Source: Ruminococcus sp. UBA4385 (lineage in GTDB: Bacteria > Bacillota_A > Clostridia > Oscillospirales > Ruminococcaceae). From it: a stretch of 47,657 nucleotides of DNA. The notes beneath the pieces are model-generated. The model worked only from the letters and a program-made list of their open reading frames with translations. It did not search any database and had not been told where the DNA came from. Position numbers and translations under genes: made by a program. The DNA is taken from positions 1 through 47,657 of the forward strand of contig DGRP01000088.1 in NCBI GenBank assembly GCA_002391065.1. The letters are read 5' to 3'. Below are positions 24,004 through 31,408 of this stretch, piece by piece (the first letter of the stretch is position 1; every line of letters begins with the position of its first letter).

Positions 24004-24270
24004 ATGAACGATCAGGCTATACTTTCCAGCAAGGGCGACCTTACATCATTTACATTCGGAAATGTGAATATCCGCTTCAAAACATCACCCAAGCTTGAAA
24101 GGTACACGCAAATAAAAGAATGGGATAACGGCTACATTGTTACAATGGCAAGGTATAACGGCAAAGAGGTCGAAGAATATATTGACCTTGTACCGATACT
24201 TGAAAACCTGTATTTTGATGCCGCCGAATTCCTGAAGCCCATCAGAAAGGTGATGATAGTTTATGACTGA
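24004..24270 (+). CDS. DUF2442-like small protein
   Basis: 88 residues. The second half (EWDNGYIVTMARYNGKEVEE, YIDLVPILENL, FLKPIRKVMIV) resembles the DUF2442 fold, a small beta-strand protein frequently encoded beside DUF4160 proteins and proposed to form toxin-antitoxin-like pairs. ATG 24004 has AAAGGAGG upstream. It overlaps the next gene by eight bases. The family assignment is by pattern only and the similarity is moderate. Confidence 0.55.
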   Translation: MNDQAILSSKGDLTSFTFGNVNIRFKTSPKLERYTQIKEWDNGYIVTMARYNGKEVEEYIDLVPILENLYFDAAEFLKPIRKVMIVYD

Positions 24271-24484
24271 CCCGAAAATAATAGCAGAATCTGCGGATAT
24301 GATAGTCAATGGCTATGCGTTTACAAGATCCGATGATAATGTGCGTGTGCTCAATCTTAACGCTGTTGGCTCAGCAGCTGTGATAGGTAAGAATAACGAA
24401 GTTATTGAAACCAGTATGGATGATATTGAGCTCGATATCGTTATGAACTATTATAAAAGGAACAAAGCCTTTCTGGAGGATTGA
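24263..24484 (+). CDS. Small hypothetical protein, middle gene of cassette
   Basis: 73 residues, acidic, with no membrane segment: MTDPKIIAESADMIVNGYAF, DNVRVLNLNAVGSAAVI, TSMDDIELDIVMNYYKRN. AAAGGTGATG lies upstream within the preceding gene, which it overlaps by eight bases; its stop is two bases before the next ATG. The tight packing shows it is a genuine operon member. The length and the C-terminal helix would suit a small binding partner, but no family is recognised. Confidence 0.65.
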   Translation: MTDPKIIAESADMIVNGYAFTRSDDNVRVLNLNAVGSAAVIGKNNEVIETSMDDIELDIVMNYYKRNKAFLED

Positions 24485-24486
24485 GT

Positions 24487-24765
24487 ATGCCAAAGTACTA
24501 TGAATTCAAGGTCTGCGGATATTATCTGTATTTTACCTCGCATTGTATAGTTGAGGCAATGCACGTTCATGCAAGTGATAATAAGCTTACAGAGTCGGGC
24601 TCGGCAAAGTTTTTTGTAAAAAGCAGCGGTGAGACCGTCGTTCAGAACAAGGGAAGACTTAATGACAGAGAACTGTCTAAGATACAGGCGTTCATAAAAG
24701 AAAACTATATGGAAATGTATCTCAAATGGACAGAATACAGTGAAAACGGATTTTTTGAGAAATAA
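24487..24765 (+). CDS. DUF4160-like small protein
   Basis: 92 residues. YYLYFTSHCIVEAMHVHASD, followed by GSAKFFVKSSGETVVQNKG and ELSKIQAFIKENYMEMYLKW, matches the general plan of DUF4160 (an aromatic strand, a His-containing segment equivalent to PPHFHA, and a C-terminal helix ending in W). ATG 24487 has GGAGG seven bases upstream and is preferred over the TTG at 24481. Its function is unknown; pairing with the DUF2442-like protein would suggest a toxin-antitoxin-like module. Confidence 0.6.
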   Translation: MPKYYEFKVCGYYLYFTSHCIVEAMHVHASDNKLTESGSAKFFVKSSGETVVQNKGRLNDRELSKIQAFIKENYMEMYLKWTEYSENGFFEK

Positions 24766-24771
24766 GATCAG

Positions 24772-24805
24772 ACCGACCGTTCCGCAGGTGAACGGTCGGT
24801 TTTTT
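24772..24805 (+). terminator. Terminator, copy 2 of a duplicated element
   Basis: ACCGACCG/CGGTCGGT stem, loop TTCCGCAGGTGAA, then six T. Differs from the copy at 23915-23948 by two bases in the loop; the two copies are 857 bases apart and bracket the three-gene cassette. Confidence 0.9.
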
Positions 24806-25148
24806 AGTTAAGGCCGAAGCTTATCGAGATCGCCGAATCTACCGCCGACATCGAGCGGTCATCAAGCGAGCCCATTTTTTCACGCAGTCTGCGTTTGTCT
24901 AATGTACGGATCTGCTCCAGCAGCACTACCGAGTCCCTCGCAAGACCGCTTTCGCCTGCCTCGACCTCTATGTGCGTGGGCAGTCTTGCCTTATCGTGAC
25001 GGCTGGTTATTGCCGCCGCTATCACTGTCGGTGAATGGCGGTTGCCGACATCGTTCTGCACTATAAGGACAGGCCTGAGCCCTCCCTGCTCCGACCCGAC
25101 CACGGGGCTCAGGTCAGCGTAATATATGTCGCCTCTGTGTACGTTCAA
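24804..25148 (-). CDS. MazF/PemK family endoribonuclease
   Basis: 114 residues, full length for EndoA/MazF. The family start [19 protein letters not shown], the [19 protein letters not shown] strand, conserved TSR (ITSRHDK) and the late [15 protein letters not shown] are all present, so the sequence-specific mRNA cleavage activity should be intact. Start is TTG at 25148 with AGGAGTG eight bases upstream. No antitoxin gene (MazE/EndoAI) can be found directly upstream on the minus strand, where Bacillota usually carry it. Its stop overlaps the T-run of the convergent cassette terminator. Confidence 0.93.
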   Translation of the reverse strand: MNVHRGDIYYADLSPVVGSEQGGLRPVLIVQNDVGNRHSPTVIAAAITSRHDKARLPTHIEVEAGESGLARDSVVLLEQIRTLDKRRLREKMGSLDDRSMSAVDSAISISFGLN

Positions 25149-25363
25149 AGCGATACACTCCTATCTTTTGGGTTTCTGTTTATATAATTGACAGGTTTGT
25201 AATTTCTATTCAGCCAAAGGGAAAGAAGCTCCCTTATCATTATATGAAAGGCGCTTCTTCACTGTGAAAGGCTTCACAGAAATACAACCTGTACGCCGTA
25301 CAAATACAAGCGTTTTTCACAAAAGGACAGTAAAAATCCGACAAACATTGTCTTTTTTGTATA
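25149..25363. other. Gene-free stretch with small inverted repeats upstream of mazF
   Basis: No open frame with an RBS. It holds AAGAAGC/GCTTCTT (25223-25259), CTGTGAA/TTCACAG with loop AGGC (25262-25279) and TGTAC/GTACA with loop GCC (25290-25302). These lie upstream of the aspartokinase promoter, so if transcribed they belong to the mazF leader. No clear mazF promoter was found. Confidence 0.4.
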
Positions 25364-25392
25364 TTGACGTAAGTGGAATAATTTTGTATACT
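25364..25392 (+). promoter_or_regulatory. Promoter of the aspartokinase gene
   Basis: TTGACG, 17 bases, TATACT. The leader is about 45 bases, too short for a lysine riboswitch, so control is probably by allostery through the ACT domains. Confidence 0.7.
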
Positions 25393-25445
25393 ATTATATG
25401 TGACTAATTATCCGAAAACATTTTATAGTAAAGGGTTGATTTTTA

Positions 25446-26765
25446 ATGGCAAAGGTAGTAAAGTTCGGCGGAAGCTCTCTCGCCAGTGCCGAGCAGTTCA
25501 AAAAGGTAAAGGATATCATCACCGCTGACGGCGCAAGAAGGTTTGTTGTGCCATCTGCTCCCGGAAAGAGATTTTCCGAGGACACAAAGGTTACAGATAT
25601 GCTTTACAGCTGCTATGATCTCGCAGTAAAGGGCAAGGATTTTGACAAGCAGTTCGAGCAGATCAAGCAGAGATATAATGAGATCATTTCCGAGCTCGGC
25701 CTTGACTTCTCTCTGGAGAAGGAGTTCGAGGTCGTTAAGGCCTGCTTTATAGGCAAGGCAGGAAGAGATTATGCTGCTTCCAGAGGTGAGTACCTTAACG
25801 GTATGGTGCTTGCAAATTATCTGGGATATAACTTCGTTGACGCAGGTGAGGTCATCTTCTTCAACGATGCAGGCCAGTTCGATGCAAAGAAGACAGGAAA
25901 GGTTCTCTCAGAGAGACTTGCAAACCTTGAAAATGCAGTGGTTCCCGGCTTCTACGGCTCAATGCCCAATGACACTATCAAGACCTTCTCAAGAGGCGGC
26001 TCCGATGTTACAGGCTCTATTGTTGCGGCAGCAGTAGGCGCTGACATCTATGAGAACTGGACCGACGTTTCGGGCTTCCTTACCTGCGACCCGAGAATAG
26101 TTAAAGACCCTGCTCCTATCAAGACTATCACCTATAAGGAGCTTCGTGAGCTTTCATATATGGGTGCTACGGTTCTTCACGAGGACGCTATCTTCCCTGT
26201 AAGAAAAGCAGGCATTCCGATAAACATCAAGAACACAAACAAGCCTGACGATGAGGGCACAATGATCGTTGAGTCCACCTCGCAGAAGCCCGAGTATACC
26301 ATTACAGGTATCGCAGGAAAGAAGGGCTTTACAGTAGTCAATATCGAGAAGGATATGATGAATGCCGAGATAGGCTTCGGCAGAAGAGTGCTCGAGGTGT
26401 TTGAGAAAAACGGCATCTGCTTTGAGCATATGCCTTCGGGTATCGACACTATGTCTATCGTTGTTCATCAGCAGGAGTTCGCTCCCAAGGAGCAGGAGAT
26501 ACTTTCGGGCCTTCACAGAAACTGCTTCCCCGATGTTATCGACATTGAGACCGACCTTGCTCTTATCGCAGTAGTCGGCCGTGCGATGAAGTCCAACCGC
26601 GGTACAGCAGGCAGAATATTCTCGGCACTGGCTCACGCTCATGTAAATGTAAAGATGATAGATCAGGGCTCGAGTGAGCTTAACATCATCATAGGCGTAA
26701 GCGAAGACGACTTCGAGAAGGCTATGAAGGCTATCTACGATATCTTCGTTGAGACAAAACTCTGA
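25446..26765 (+). CDS. Aspartate kinase
   Basis: Phosphorylates aspartate, first step to lysine, diaminopimelate, threonine and methionine. 439 residues. N-terminal KFGGSS (6-11) ATP/substrate motif; ASRGEYLNG aspartate-binding loop; FSRGGSDVTGS and ENWTDVSGFLTCDPR kinase motifs; then two ACT domains (from about 295), with VVNIEKDMMNAEIG and ALIAVVGRAMKSNRGTAGRI. It is the monofunctional class; the internal-start beta subunit typical of some Bacillus enzymes may exist but was not examined. A weak RBS (AAAGGG) lies 13 bases upstream. Single-gene unit. Confidence 0.95.
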   Translation: MAKVVKFGGSSLASAEQFKKVKDIITADGARRFVVPSAPGKRFSEDTKVTDMLYSCYDLAVKGKDFDKQFEQIKQRYNEIISELGLDFSLEKEFEVVKACFIGKAGRDYAASRGEYLNGMVLANYLGYNFVDAGEVIFFNDAGQFDAKKTGKVLSERLANLENAVVPGFYGSMPNDTIKTFSRGGSDVTGSIVAAAVGADIYENWTDVSGFLTCDPRIVKDPAPIKTITYKELRELSYMGATVLHEDAIFPVRKAGIPINIKNTNKPDDEGTMIVESTSQKPEYTITGIAGKKGFTVVNIEKDMMNAEIGFGRRVLEVFEKNGICFEHMPSGIDTMSIVVHQQEFAPKEQEILSGLHRNCFPDVIDIETDLALIAVVGRAMKSNRGTAGRIFSALAHAHVNVKMIDQGSSELNIIIGVSEDDFEKAMKAIYDIFVETKL

Positions 26766-26800
26766 TTTGTTAATTTTTTAACTGTACTTTTTGAACTCTA

Positions 26801-26828
26801 TTGACATTATCTTAAAGTCTGTTATAAT
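26801..26828 (+). promoter_or_regulatory. Promoter of pckA
   Basis: TTGACA, 16 bases, TATAAT. Confidence 0.8.
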
Positions 26829-26837
26829 AATATTGTG

Positions 26838-26861
26838 GGAGTTTTGCATTTTGCAGACTCC
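26838..26861 (+). promoter_or_regulatory. Stem-loop at the 5' end of the pckA leader
   Basis: GGAGT/ACTCC with inner GCA/TGC begins within a few bases of the predicted transcription start. Such 5'-terminal hairpins can protect an abundant mRNA from decay; that role is inferred. Confidence 0.4.
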
Positions 26862-26894
26862 GATCCATAAATCTTTTTAAGGAGGACATTCGTA

Positions 26895-28493
26895 ATGGAA
26901 ACCTATGGAATCGAAAAAATCGGTATCACCAATCCTAAGGCTGTTTACCGCAACCTTTCACCCGCAGTGCTGACTGAGCACGCTATCATCAAGGGCGAGG
27001 GACAGCTCAGCGACACAGGCGCTCTTGTTGTAAAGACAGGTAAGTATACAGGCCGTTCCGCTAAGGATAAGTTCATCGTTGATGACGGTGAGGCTCATAA
27101 GAACGTAAACTGGGGAGATGTAAACTTCCCGATCACAAGAGAGAAGTTTGAGGCTATCAAGGCTAAGGTTATCGCTTATCTCCAGAACAGAGACATCTAT
27201 GTGTTCGACGGCTTTGCAGGTGCAGACCCCAAGTACACAAAGAAGTTCAGAATTGTAAATGAGCTCGCAAGCCAGAATCTCTTTATCAGAGACCTGCTTA
27301 TCAGACCTACTGAGGAGCAGCTTGCTGATTTCGGTGATCCATTCTTCACTATTATCGCTGCTCCCGGCTTCAAGTGCGTTCCCGAGGTTGACGGAACACG
27401 TTCTGAGGCTGCTATCCTTCTTGACTACGAGACCAAGTGCGCAGTTATCTGCGGTTCGGGCTACTCGGGCGAGATCAAGAAGACTGTATTCTCCACAATG
27501 AACTACTATCTGCCTTTCGAGGGTGTTCTTCCTATGCACTCCTCTTCAAATGCAGACCCTGTTACTAAGGATACAGCAGTATTCTTCGGTCTTTCCGGAA
27601 CAGGTAAGACAACACTTTCCGCTGATCCTAACAGACTGCTCATCGGTGATGACGAGCACGGCTGGTCTGAGAACGGCGTATTCAACATCGAGGGCGGCTG
27701 CTATGCTAAGTGCATCAACCTCAGCGCTGAGGGCGAGCCCGAGATCTACAATGCTATCAAGTTCGGTTCACTGGTTGAGAACGTTGTTATCGACCCTGAT
27801 ACCAGAAAGCCTGACTATGACGATGCTACCCTTGCTGAGAACACAAGAGTAGGCTATCCTATCGAGTACATTCCTAACGCAGCAGTTCCGAGCGTTGGCG
27901 GTATCCCTACCGTTATCATCTTCCTGACAGCTGACTCCTTCGGCGTTCTGCCTCCTATCAGCCGTCTTACAAAGGAAGCTGCTATGTATCAGTTTGTTAC
28001 AGGCTTTACCTCTAAGGTAGCAGGTACCGAGATCGGTATCACAGAGCCTACACCTACTTTCTCTACACTGTTCGGAGAGCCCTTCATGCCGTTGCCTGCT
28101 GAGAAGTATGCTGAGATGCTCGGTGAGAAGATCGAGAAGTACAACACCAAGGTTTACCTTGTAAACACAGGCTGGACAGGTGGTCCTTACGGCACTGGTA
28201 CAAGAATGAAGCTGAAGTTCACAAGAGCTATGGTAACAGCAGCTCTGAACGATGCTTTTGATAAGAACAATGTTCAGTTCGTTCACGATGACAGATTCAA
28301 CCTTGAGATCCCTCAGGCAATTCCTGAGTCCGATGTACCTGCTGAGATCCTCAATCCTCGTGATACATGGGCTGACAAGGCTGCTTACGATGCACAGGCT
28401 AACAAGCTTGCTAAGATGTTCCAGGACAACTTTGCTAAGAAGTATCCTGATATGGACAAGGCAATCGTTGAGGCAGGCCCTAAGGCTGATTAA
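26895..28493 (+). CDS. pckA: Phosphoenolpyruvate carboxykinase (ATP)
   Basis: Interconverts oxaloacetate and PEP plus CO2; in fibre-fermenting anaerobes it usually runs toward oxaloacetate on the way to succinate, conserving ATP. 532 residues, usual length. P-loop FGLSGTGKTTLSAD (about 231-244), the metal-site kinase motif LIGDDEHGW, the GGCYAKCINL active-site region and the TGWTGGPYGTG adenine/PEP region are intact. The RBS AAGGAGG is strong, and the gene favours a narrow codon set (many GCT, CCT, ATC), consistent with high expression. Single-gene unit with its own promoter and terminator. Confidence 0.98.
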   Translation: METYGIEKIGITNPKAVYRNLSPAVLTEHAIIKGEGQLSDTGALVVKTGKYTGRSAKDKFIVDDGEAHKNVNWGDVNFPITREKFEAIKAKVIAYLQNRDIYVFDGFAGADPKYTKKFRIVNELASQNLFIRDLLIRPTEEQLADFGDPFFTIIAAPGFKCVPEVDGTRSEAAILLDYETKCAVICGSGYSGEIKKTVFSTMNYYLPFEGVLPMHSSSNADPVTKDTAVFFGLSGTGKTTLSADPNRLLIGDDEHGWSENGVFNIEGGCYAKCINLSAEGEPEIYNAIKFGSLVENVVIDPDTRKPDYDDATLAENTRVGYPIEYIPNAAVPSVGGIPTVIIFLTADSFGVLPPISRLTKEAAMYQFVTGFTSKVAGTEIGITEPTPTFSTLFGEPFMPLPAEKYAEMLGEKIEKYNTKVYLVNTGWTGGPYGTGTRMKLKFTRAMVTAALNDAFDKNNVQFVHDDRFNLEIPQAIPESDVPAEILNPRDTWADKAAYDAQANKLAKMFQDNFAKKYPDMDKAIVEAGPKAD

Positions 28494-28507
28494 TAATTAC
28501 ATCTGCA

Positions 28508-28540
28508 AAGACCGCTCCGTAGTTTCGGAGTGGTCTTTTG
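28508..28540 (+). terminator. Terminator of pckA
   Basis: AAGACCGCTCCG/CGGAGTGGTCTT stem with one wobble, then TTTTG. Confidence 0.8.
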
Positions 28541-28574
28541 TTGCTTGCTGTCGTTAAAAAGTACAAATAATGAC

Positions 28575-28603
28575 TTTACAAAACGCCCTGTTTATGCTAT
28601 AAT
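28575..28603 (+). promoter_or_regulatory. Promoter of the VanY-type gene
   Basis: TTTACA, 17 bases, TATAAT. Confidence 0.75.
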
Positions 28604-28647
28604 ATATATGTATAGATGTACGGACAAGCTCTGAGAGGAGTGATAAT

Positions 28648-30150
28648 ATGAAAGGTATGATAAAAACACCGCTGAAAATGTTGGCTGTGTCTGCTATGGC
28701 TGTGAGTCTGCTTATGTGCTCGGGTGCCTGGCTTGGTGCTCGGGAACAGAATACGCAGTCGGCTGTGATTTATGCAAGCGCTGACAGCACTGAGCTTTCT
28801 GCGGTGACAGGGTTCAGGGCGGAACGCTCGGGCAATACAGTCACTCTGAAATGGGATCAGGGAGACTACCTCGGCTGTAATGTTATGATGTACAGCGGCG
28901 GCAAGTGGACAAAGAAAAAACAGATCGTAAGAAAATACAGTACTGCATACACTAATGTTGCACCTGATGTTTCAAGGTTTTCCATAACACCGTTCGGCTG
29001 TGACAATAAAGGCAAGTACTTCTACGGCGAAACCACTGAGATCGTCTGCGAGTTTACACCTGAGCTTTCAAAGGTAACAGGTCTGAAAGCGGCCGAGACC
29101 AAAGACACCTCCGTAAAGCTGAACTGGAGCCCTGTCAAGTATGCTGACGGATATGGAGTTTTCCTCAAGTATACCGAGGGCTACAGAGAGGTCGCAAAGA
29201 CCGCAGGCACTACCTGCACAGTTACGGGTCAGCCGCCCTCTTACAGAAGGCACTTTATTGTTAAGGCTTACTATAAAACCTCTGACGGCAGATACGTTTA
29301 CGGTCCTGCTTCCGACCAGCTTAAAACAGCCACCTGCCCTGCAACGGTCTCGGGACTGAAAGCGTCGAAATCGACCTACAATTCGATAACGCTCAGCTGG
29401 AACAGAACCTCCTGCTCGCAGTACATAGTTTATCAGATGAAAAACGGCAAGTGGGTCAGAATAGCAAAGCCGACCGCAAACTCCTATACGGTGACAGGTC
29501 TTGACAATAACACGGCTTATAAGTTCGTTATCCGTGCCTGCAAGCTTGATGACTACAACAAGGAGCATCTGGGCTGGCTGTCGAATATAGTTCAGGTAAA
29601 GACTGCTAAGAACACTATCACCACTAAAAACGGTGTTACCTATGTAAACGGCATACTCATTGCCAACAAGACTTATGCTCTGCCTGCTTCATATAACCCG
29701 GGCGGATTGACCTCGGAGACCTATAATGCGTTCACTGAGATGAGAAATGCCGCTTCAAGAGACGGTATAAGCCTTTGGATATGCTCGGGCTTCCGTTCGT
29801 ATGACACGCAGAGGTGGCTCTACCAGAGCTATGTGAACCGTGACGGCAAGGCTGCCGCTGATACCTATTCTGCAAGGGCAGGCCACAGTGAGCATCAGAC
29901 AGGTCTTGCAATGGACCTTAACTACGCAAGCAGCTGGTTTGACAACACACGAGAAGCTCGCTGGATAGCAAATAACTGCTGGAAATACGGCTTCATTATC
30001 CGCTATCCGCAGGGCAAGCAGAACATCACGGGCTACAAGTATGAGTCATGGCACGTAAGGTACCTCGGCAAGGACTTAGCCAAGAAGGTCTATGACAGCG
30101 GCCTTTGCTTAGAAGAATATCTTGGCATTACCTCACAGTATAATTACTGA
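28648..30150 (+). CDS. Secreted FN3-VanY D-alanyl-D-alanine carboxypeptidase
   Basis: 500 residues. An N-terminal hydrophobic helix (about 10-28) acts as signal peptide or anchor. Three fibronectin type III-like domains follow (about 50-137, 140-228, 232-320), then a VanY/peptidase M15B domain (about 325-490). Zinc ligands and catalytic residues are visible: Arg383 in SGFRSYDTQRW, His416 and Asp423 in GHSEHQTGLAMDL, Glu466 and His469 in ESWHVRYLG. It should trim the terminal D-Ala from peptidoglycan stem peptides outside the cell. The FN3 domains are of the same style as those in the beta-helix protein at 4001 and may hold the enzyme to the wall. ATG 28648 with GAGAGGAGTG upstream. Single gene, not next to other van genes. 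Confidence 0.92.
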   Translation: MKGMIKTPLKMLAVSAMAVSLLMCSGAWLGAREQNTQSAVIYASADSTELSAVTGFRAERSGNTVTLKWDQGDYLGCNVMMYSGGKWTKKKQIVRKYSTAYTNVAPDVSRFSITPFGCDNKGKYFYGETTEIVCEFTPELSKVTGLKAAETKDTSVKLNWSPVKYADGYGVFLKYTEGYREVAKTAGTTCTVTGQPPSYRRHFIVKAYYKTSDGRYVYGPASDQLKTATCPATVSGLKASKSTYNSITLSWNRTSCSQYIVYQMKNGKWVRIAKPTANSYTVTGLDNNTAYKFVIRACKLDDYNKEHLGWLSNIVQVKTAKNTITTKNGVTYVNGILIANKTYALPASYNPGGLTSETYNAFTEMRNAASRDGISLWICSGFRSYDTQRWLYQSYVNRDGKAAADTYSARAGHSEHQTGLAMDLNYASSWFDNTREARWIANNCWKYGFIIRYPQGKQNITGYKYESWHVRYLGKDLAKKVYDSGLCLEEYLGITSQYNY

Positions 30151-30157
30151 TGTTTTT

Positions 30158-30187
30158 GAGAGCTCTGCTTCGGCGGAGCTCTTTTTT
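30158..30187 (+). terminator. Terminator of the VanY-type gene
   Basis: AGAGCTCTGC/GCGGAGCTCT stem with loop TTCG, then six T. Confidence 0.9.
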
Positions 30188-30232
30188 GGCAGTTCCTACA
30201 GAAAAATGTCTGTAATTTTGGCTGATATGCTA

Positions 30233-30261
30233 TAGAAAAAAAGTTGGAAATTTGGTATAAT
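30233..30261 (+). promoter_or_regulatory. Promoter of the adaptor-permease operon
   Basis: TAGAAA, 17 bases, TATAAT; the leader of about 70 bases shows no recognised regulatory element. Confidence 0.5.
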
Positions 30262-30337
30262 AAAGTGATATATTATCAGCACACTCGGGGCGCTTCCCTG
30301 AGGAGAATTTTCGACCCATGCGAAAGGATCGCTCACT

Positions 30338-31390
30338 ATGGACATAAAAGGATTACTGAAAAGAATATCAGCAGGCGCTCTCTGTGCTGCTGTAGGAATA
30401 TGCGCTTCAGGCTGCTATCTGCTGCCCGATGAGGAGGAGATACTCGAAGCACCCGAGGTCAAGGCAAGTGATGTAAGCTATACAACTGTCACCGCCAAGA
30501 AAAGAGACCTTGAGAAAAAGATCGTCACAACAGGAACTGTCACGGCTGAAAGGCAGTACCCGCTTTCGTATGAGAAGCAAAGCGGTGTTATCTCAAAGTT
30601 CTACGTCCGTGCAGGCGATGAAGTCAGCGAGGGCGACGTTATCTGCGACCTTGACACAGCAGACCTTGACTTCCAGATAGAACAGAAGGAGCTGTATGTT
30701 GAGAAAGCCAAGCTGAATGTTCAGATGATATATGAGGGCGGCGGAACTCAGGCTCAGATAGATTCTGCCTACGTTGACCAGCAGCTCGTCGAAAAGGAGC
30801 TTGCAAAGCTTCAGGCTCAGAAGGAAGGCTCGGAGCTTGTCTCTCCGATAGACGGAATAGTTTCAAGCATTTCCGACATAAGAGCAGGCGACAATGTAAG
30901 CTCGGGTCAGGTGGTAGCAACCGTTATTGATACGAGCGCTCTGTACATAGCTATCAAGCCCTCGGAGCTTTCACAGTTCAAAATGGATATGGAGCTCCAG
31001 ATAAGGATAAATGATGACTACTATGACGGTGTTGTGTTTATGACCCCTGAGGCGCTCGTTGAGTATCAGGCAGAGCAGAAGGATGACCACAATGCAGTCG
31101 ATGAGACAGGCATAGCCTACGAAGCCGAGACAGTTTACGTCCGCTTTAAGGACACTCCGCCTGCCGATGCGGTCGGACAGCTTGCTGATACGGTGCTCGT
31201 TCTTGAGAGCGTTCAGGACGCTATAGTTATCTCGAACAACCTTATTAAGAAGGTTGACGGTGAACAGGTGGTTTATGTCCTCAAAGACGGTGAAAAAACT
31301 GCAGTTCCCGTTGAGGTAGGACTTTCTACAGGCTCACAGAGCGAAATAGTATCGGGGCTCAGTGAGGGCGACGAGATAATCATCAGATAA
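30338..31390 (+). CDS. Lipoprotein membrane-fusion (HlyD/MacA-like) adaptor
   Basis: 350 residues. Lipoprotein signal with lipobox ICASGC (Cys26). Biotinyl-lipoyl-like halves are seen around GVISKFYVRAGDEVSEGD and SPIDGIVSSISDIRAGDNV, separated by a short coiled coil (about 108-155), then a beta-barrel domain and the C-terminal membrane-proximal domain (NLIKKVDGEQVVYVLKDGEK, EIVSGLSEGDEIII). In Gram-positive bacteria such adaptors work with FtsX/MacB-type permeases in export or signalling. RBS GAAAGG. It is 18 bases upstream of the FtsX permease gene. Confidence 0.9.
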   Translation: MDIKGLLKRISAGALCAAVGICASGCYLLPDEEEILEAPEVKASDVSYTTVTAKKRDLEKKIVTTGTVTAERQYPLSYEKQSGVISKFYVRAGDEVSEGDVICDLDTADLDFQIEQKELYVEKAKLNVQMIYEGGGTQAQIDSAYVDQQLVEKELAKLQAQKEGSELVSPIDGIVSSISDIRAGDNVSSGQVVATVIDTSALYIAIKPSELSQFKMDMELQIRINDDYYDGVVFMTPEALVEYQAEQKDDHNAVDETGIAYEAETVYVRFKDTPPADAVGQLADTVLVLESVQDAIVISNNLIKKVDGEQVVYVLKDGEKTAVPVEVGLSTGSQSEIVSGLSEGDEIIIR

Positions 31391-31408
31391 CGAGCGAAAG
31401 GACTTTCC

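Noticed and set aside
23165..25148. Remnant prophage or integrative element
   Set aside because: XRE regulator, operators and a toxin-like gene suggest it, but there is no integrase, no structural gene and no attachment-site pair other than the duplicated terminators.
25393..25445. Lysine riboswitch upstream of aspartokinase
   Set aside because: The predicted leader is only about 50 bases, far too short.
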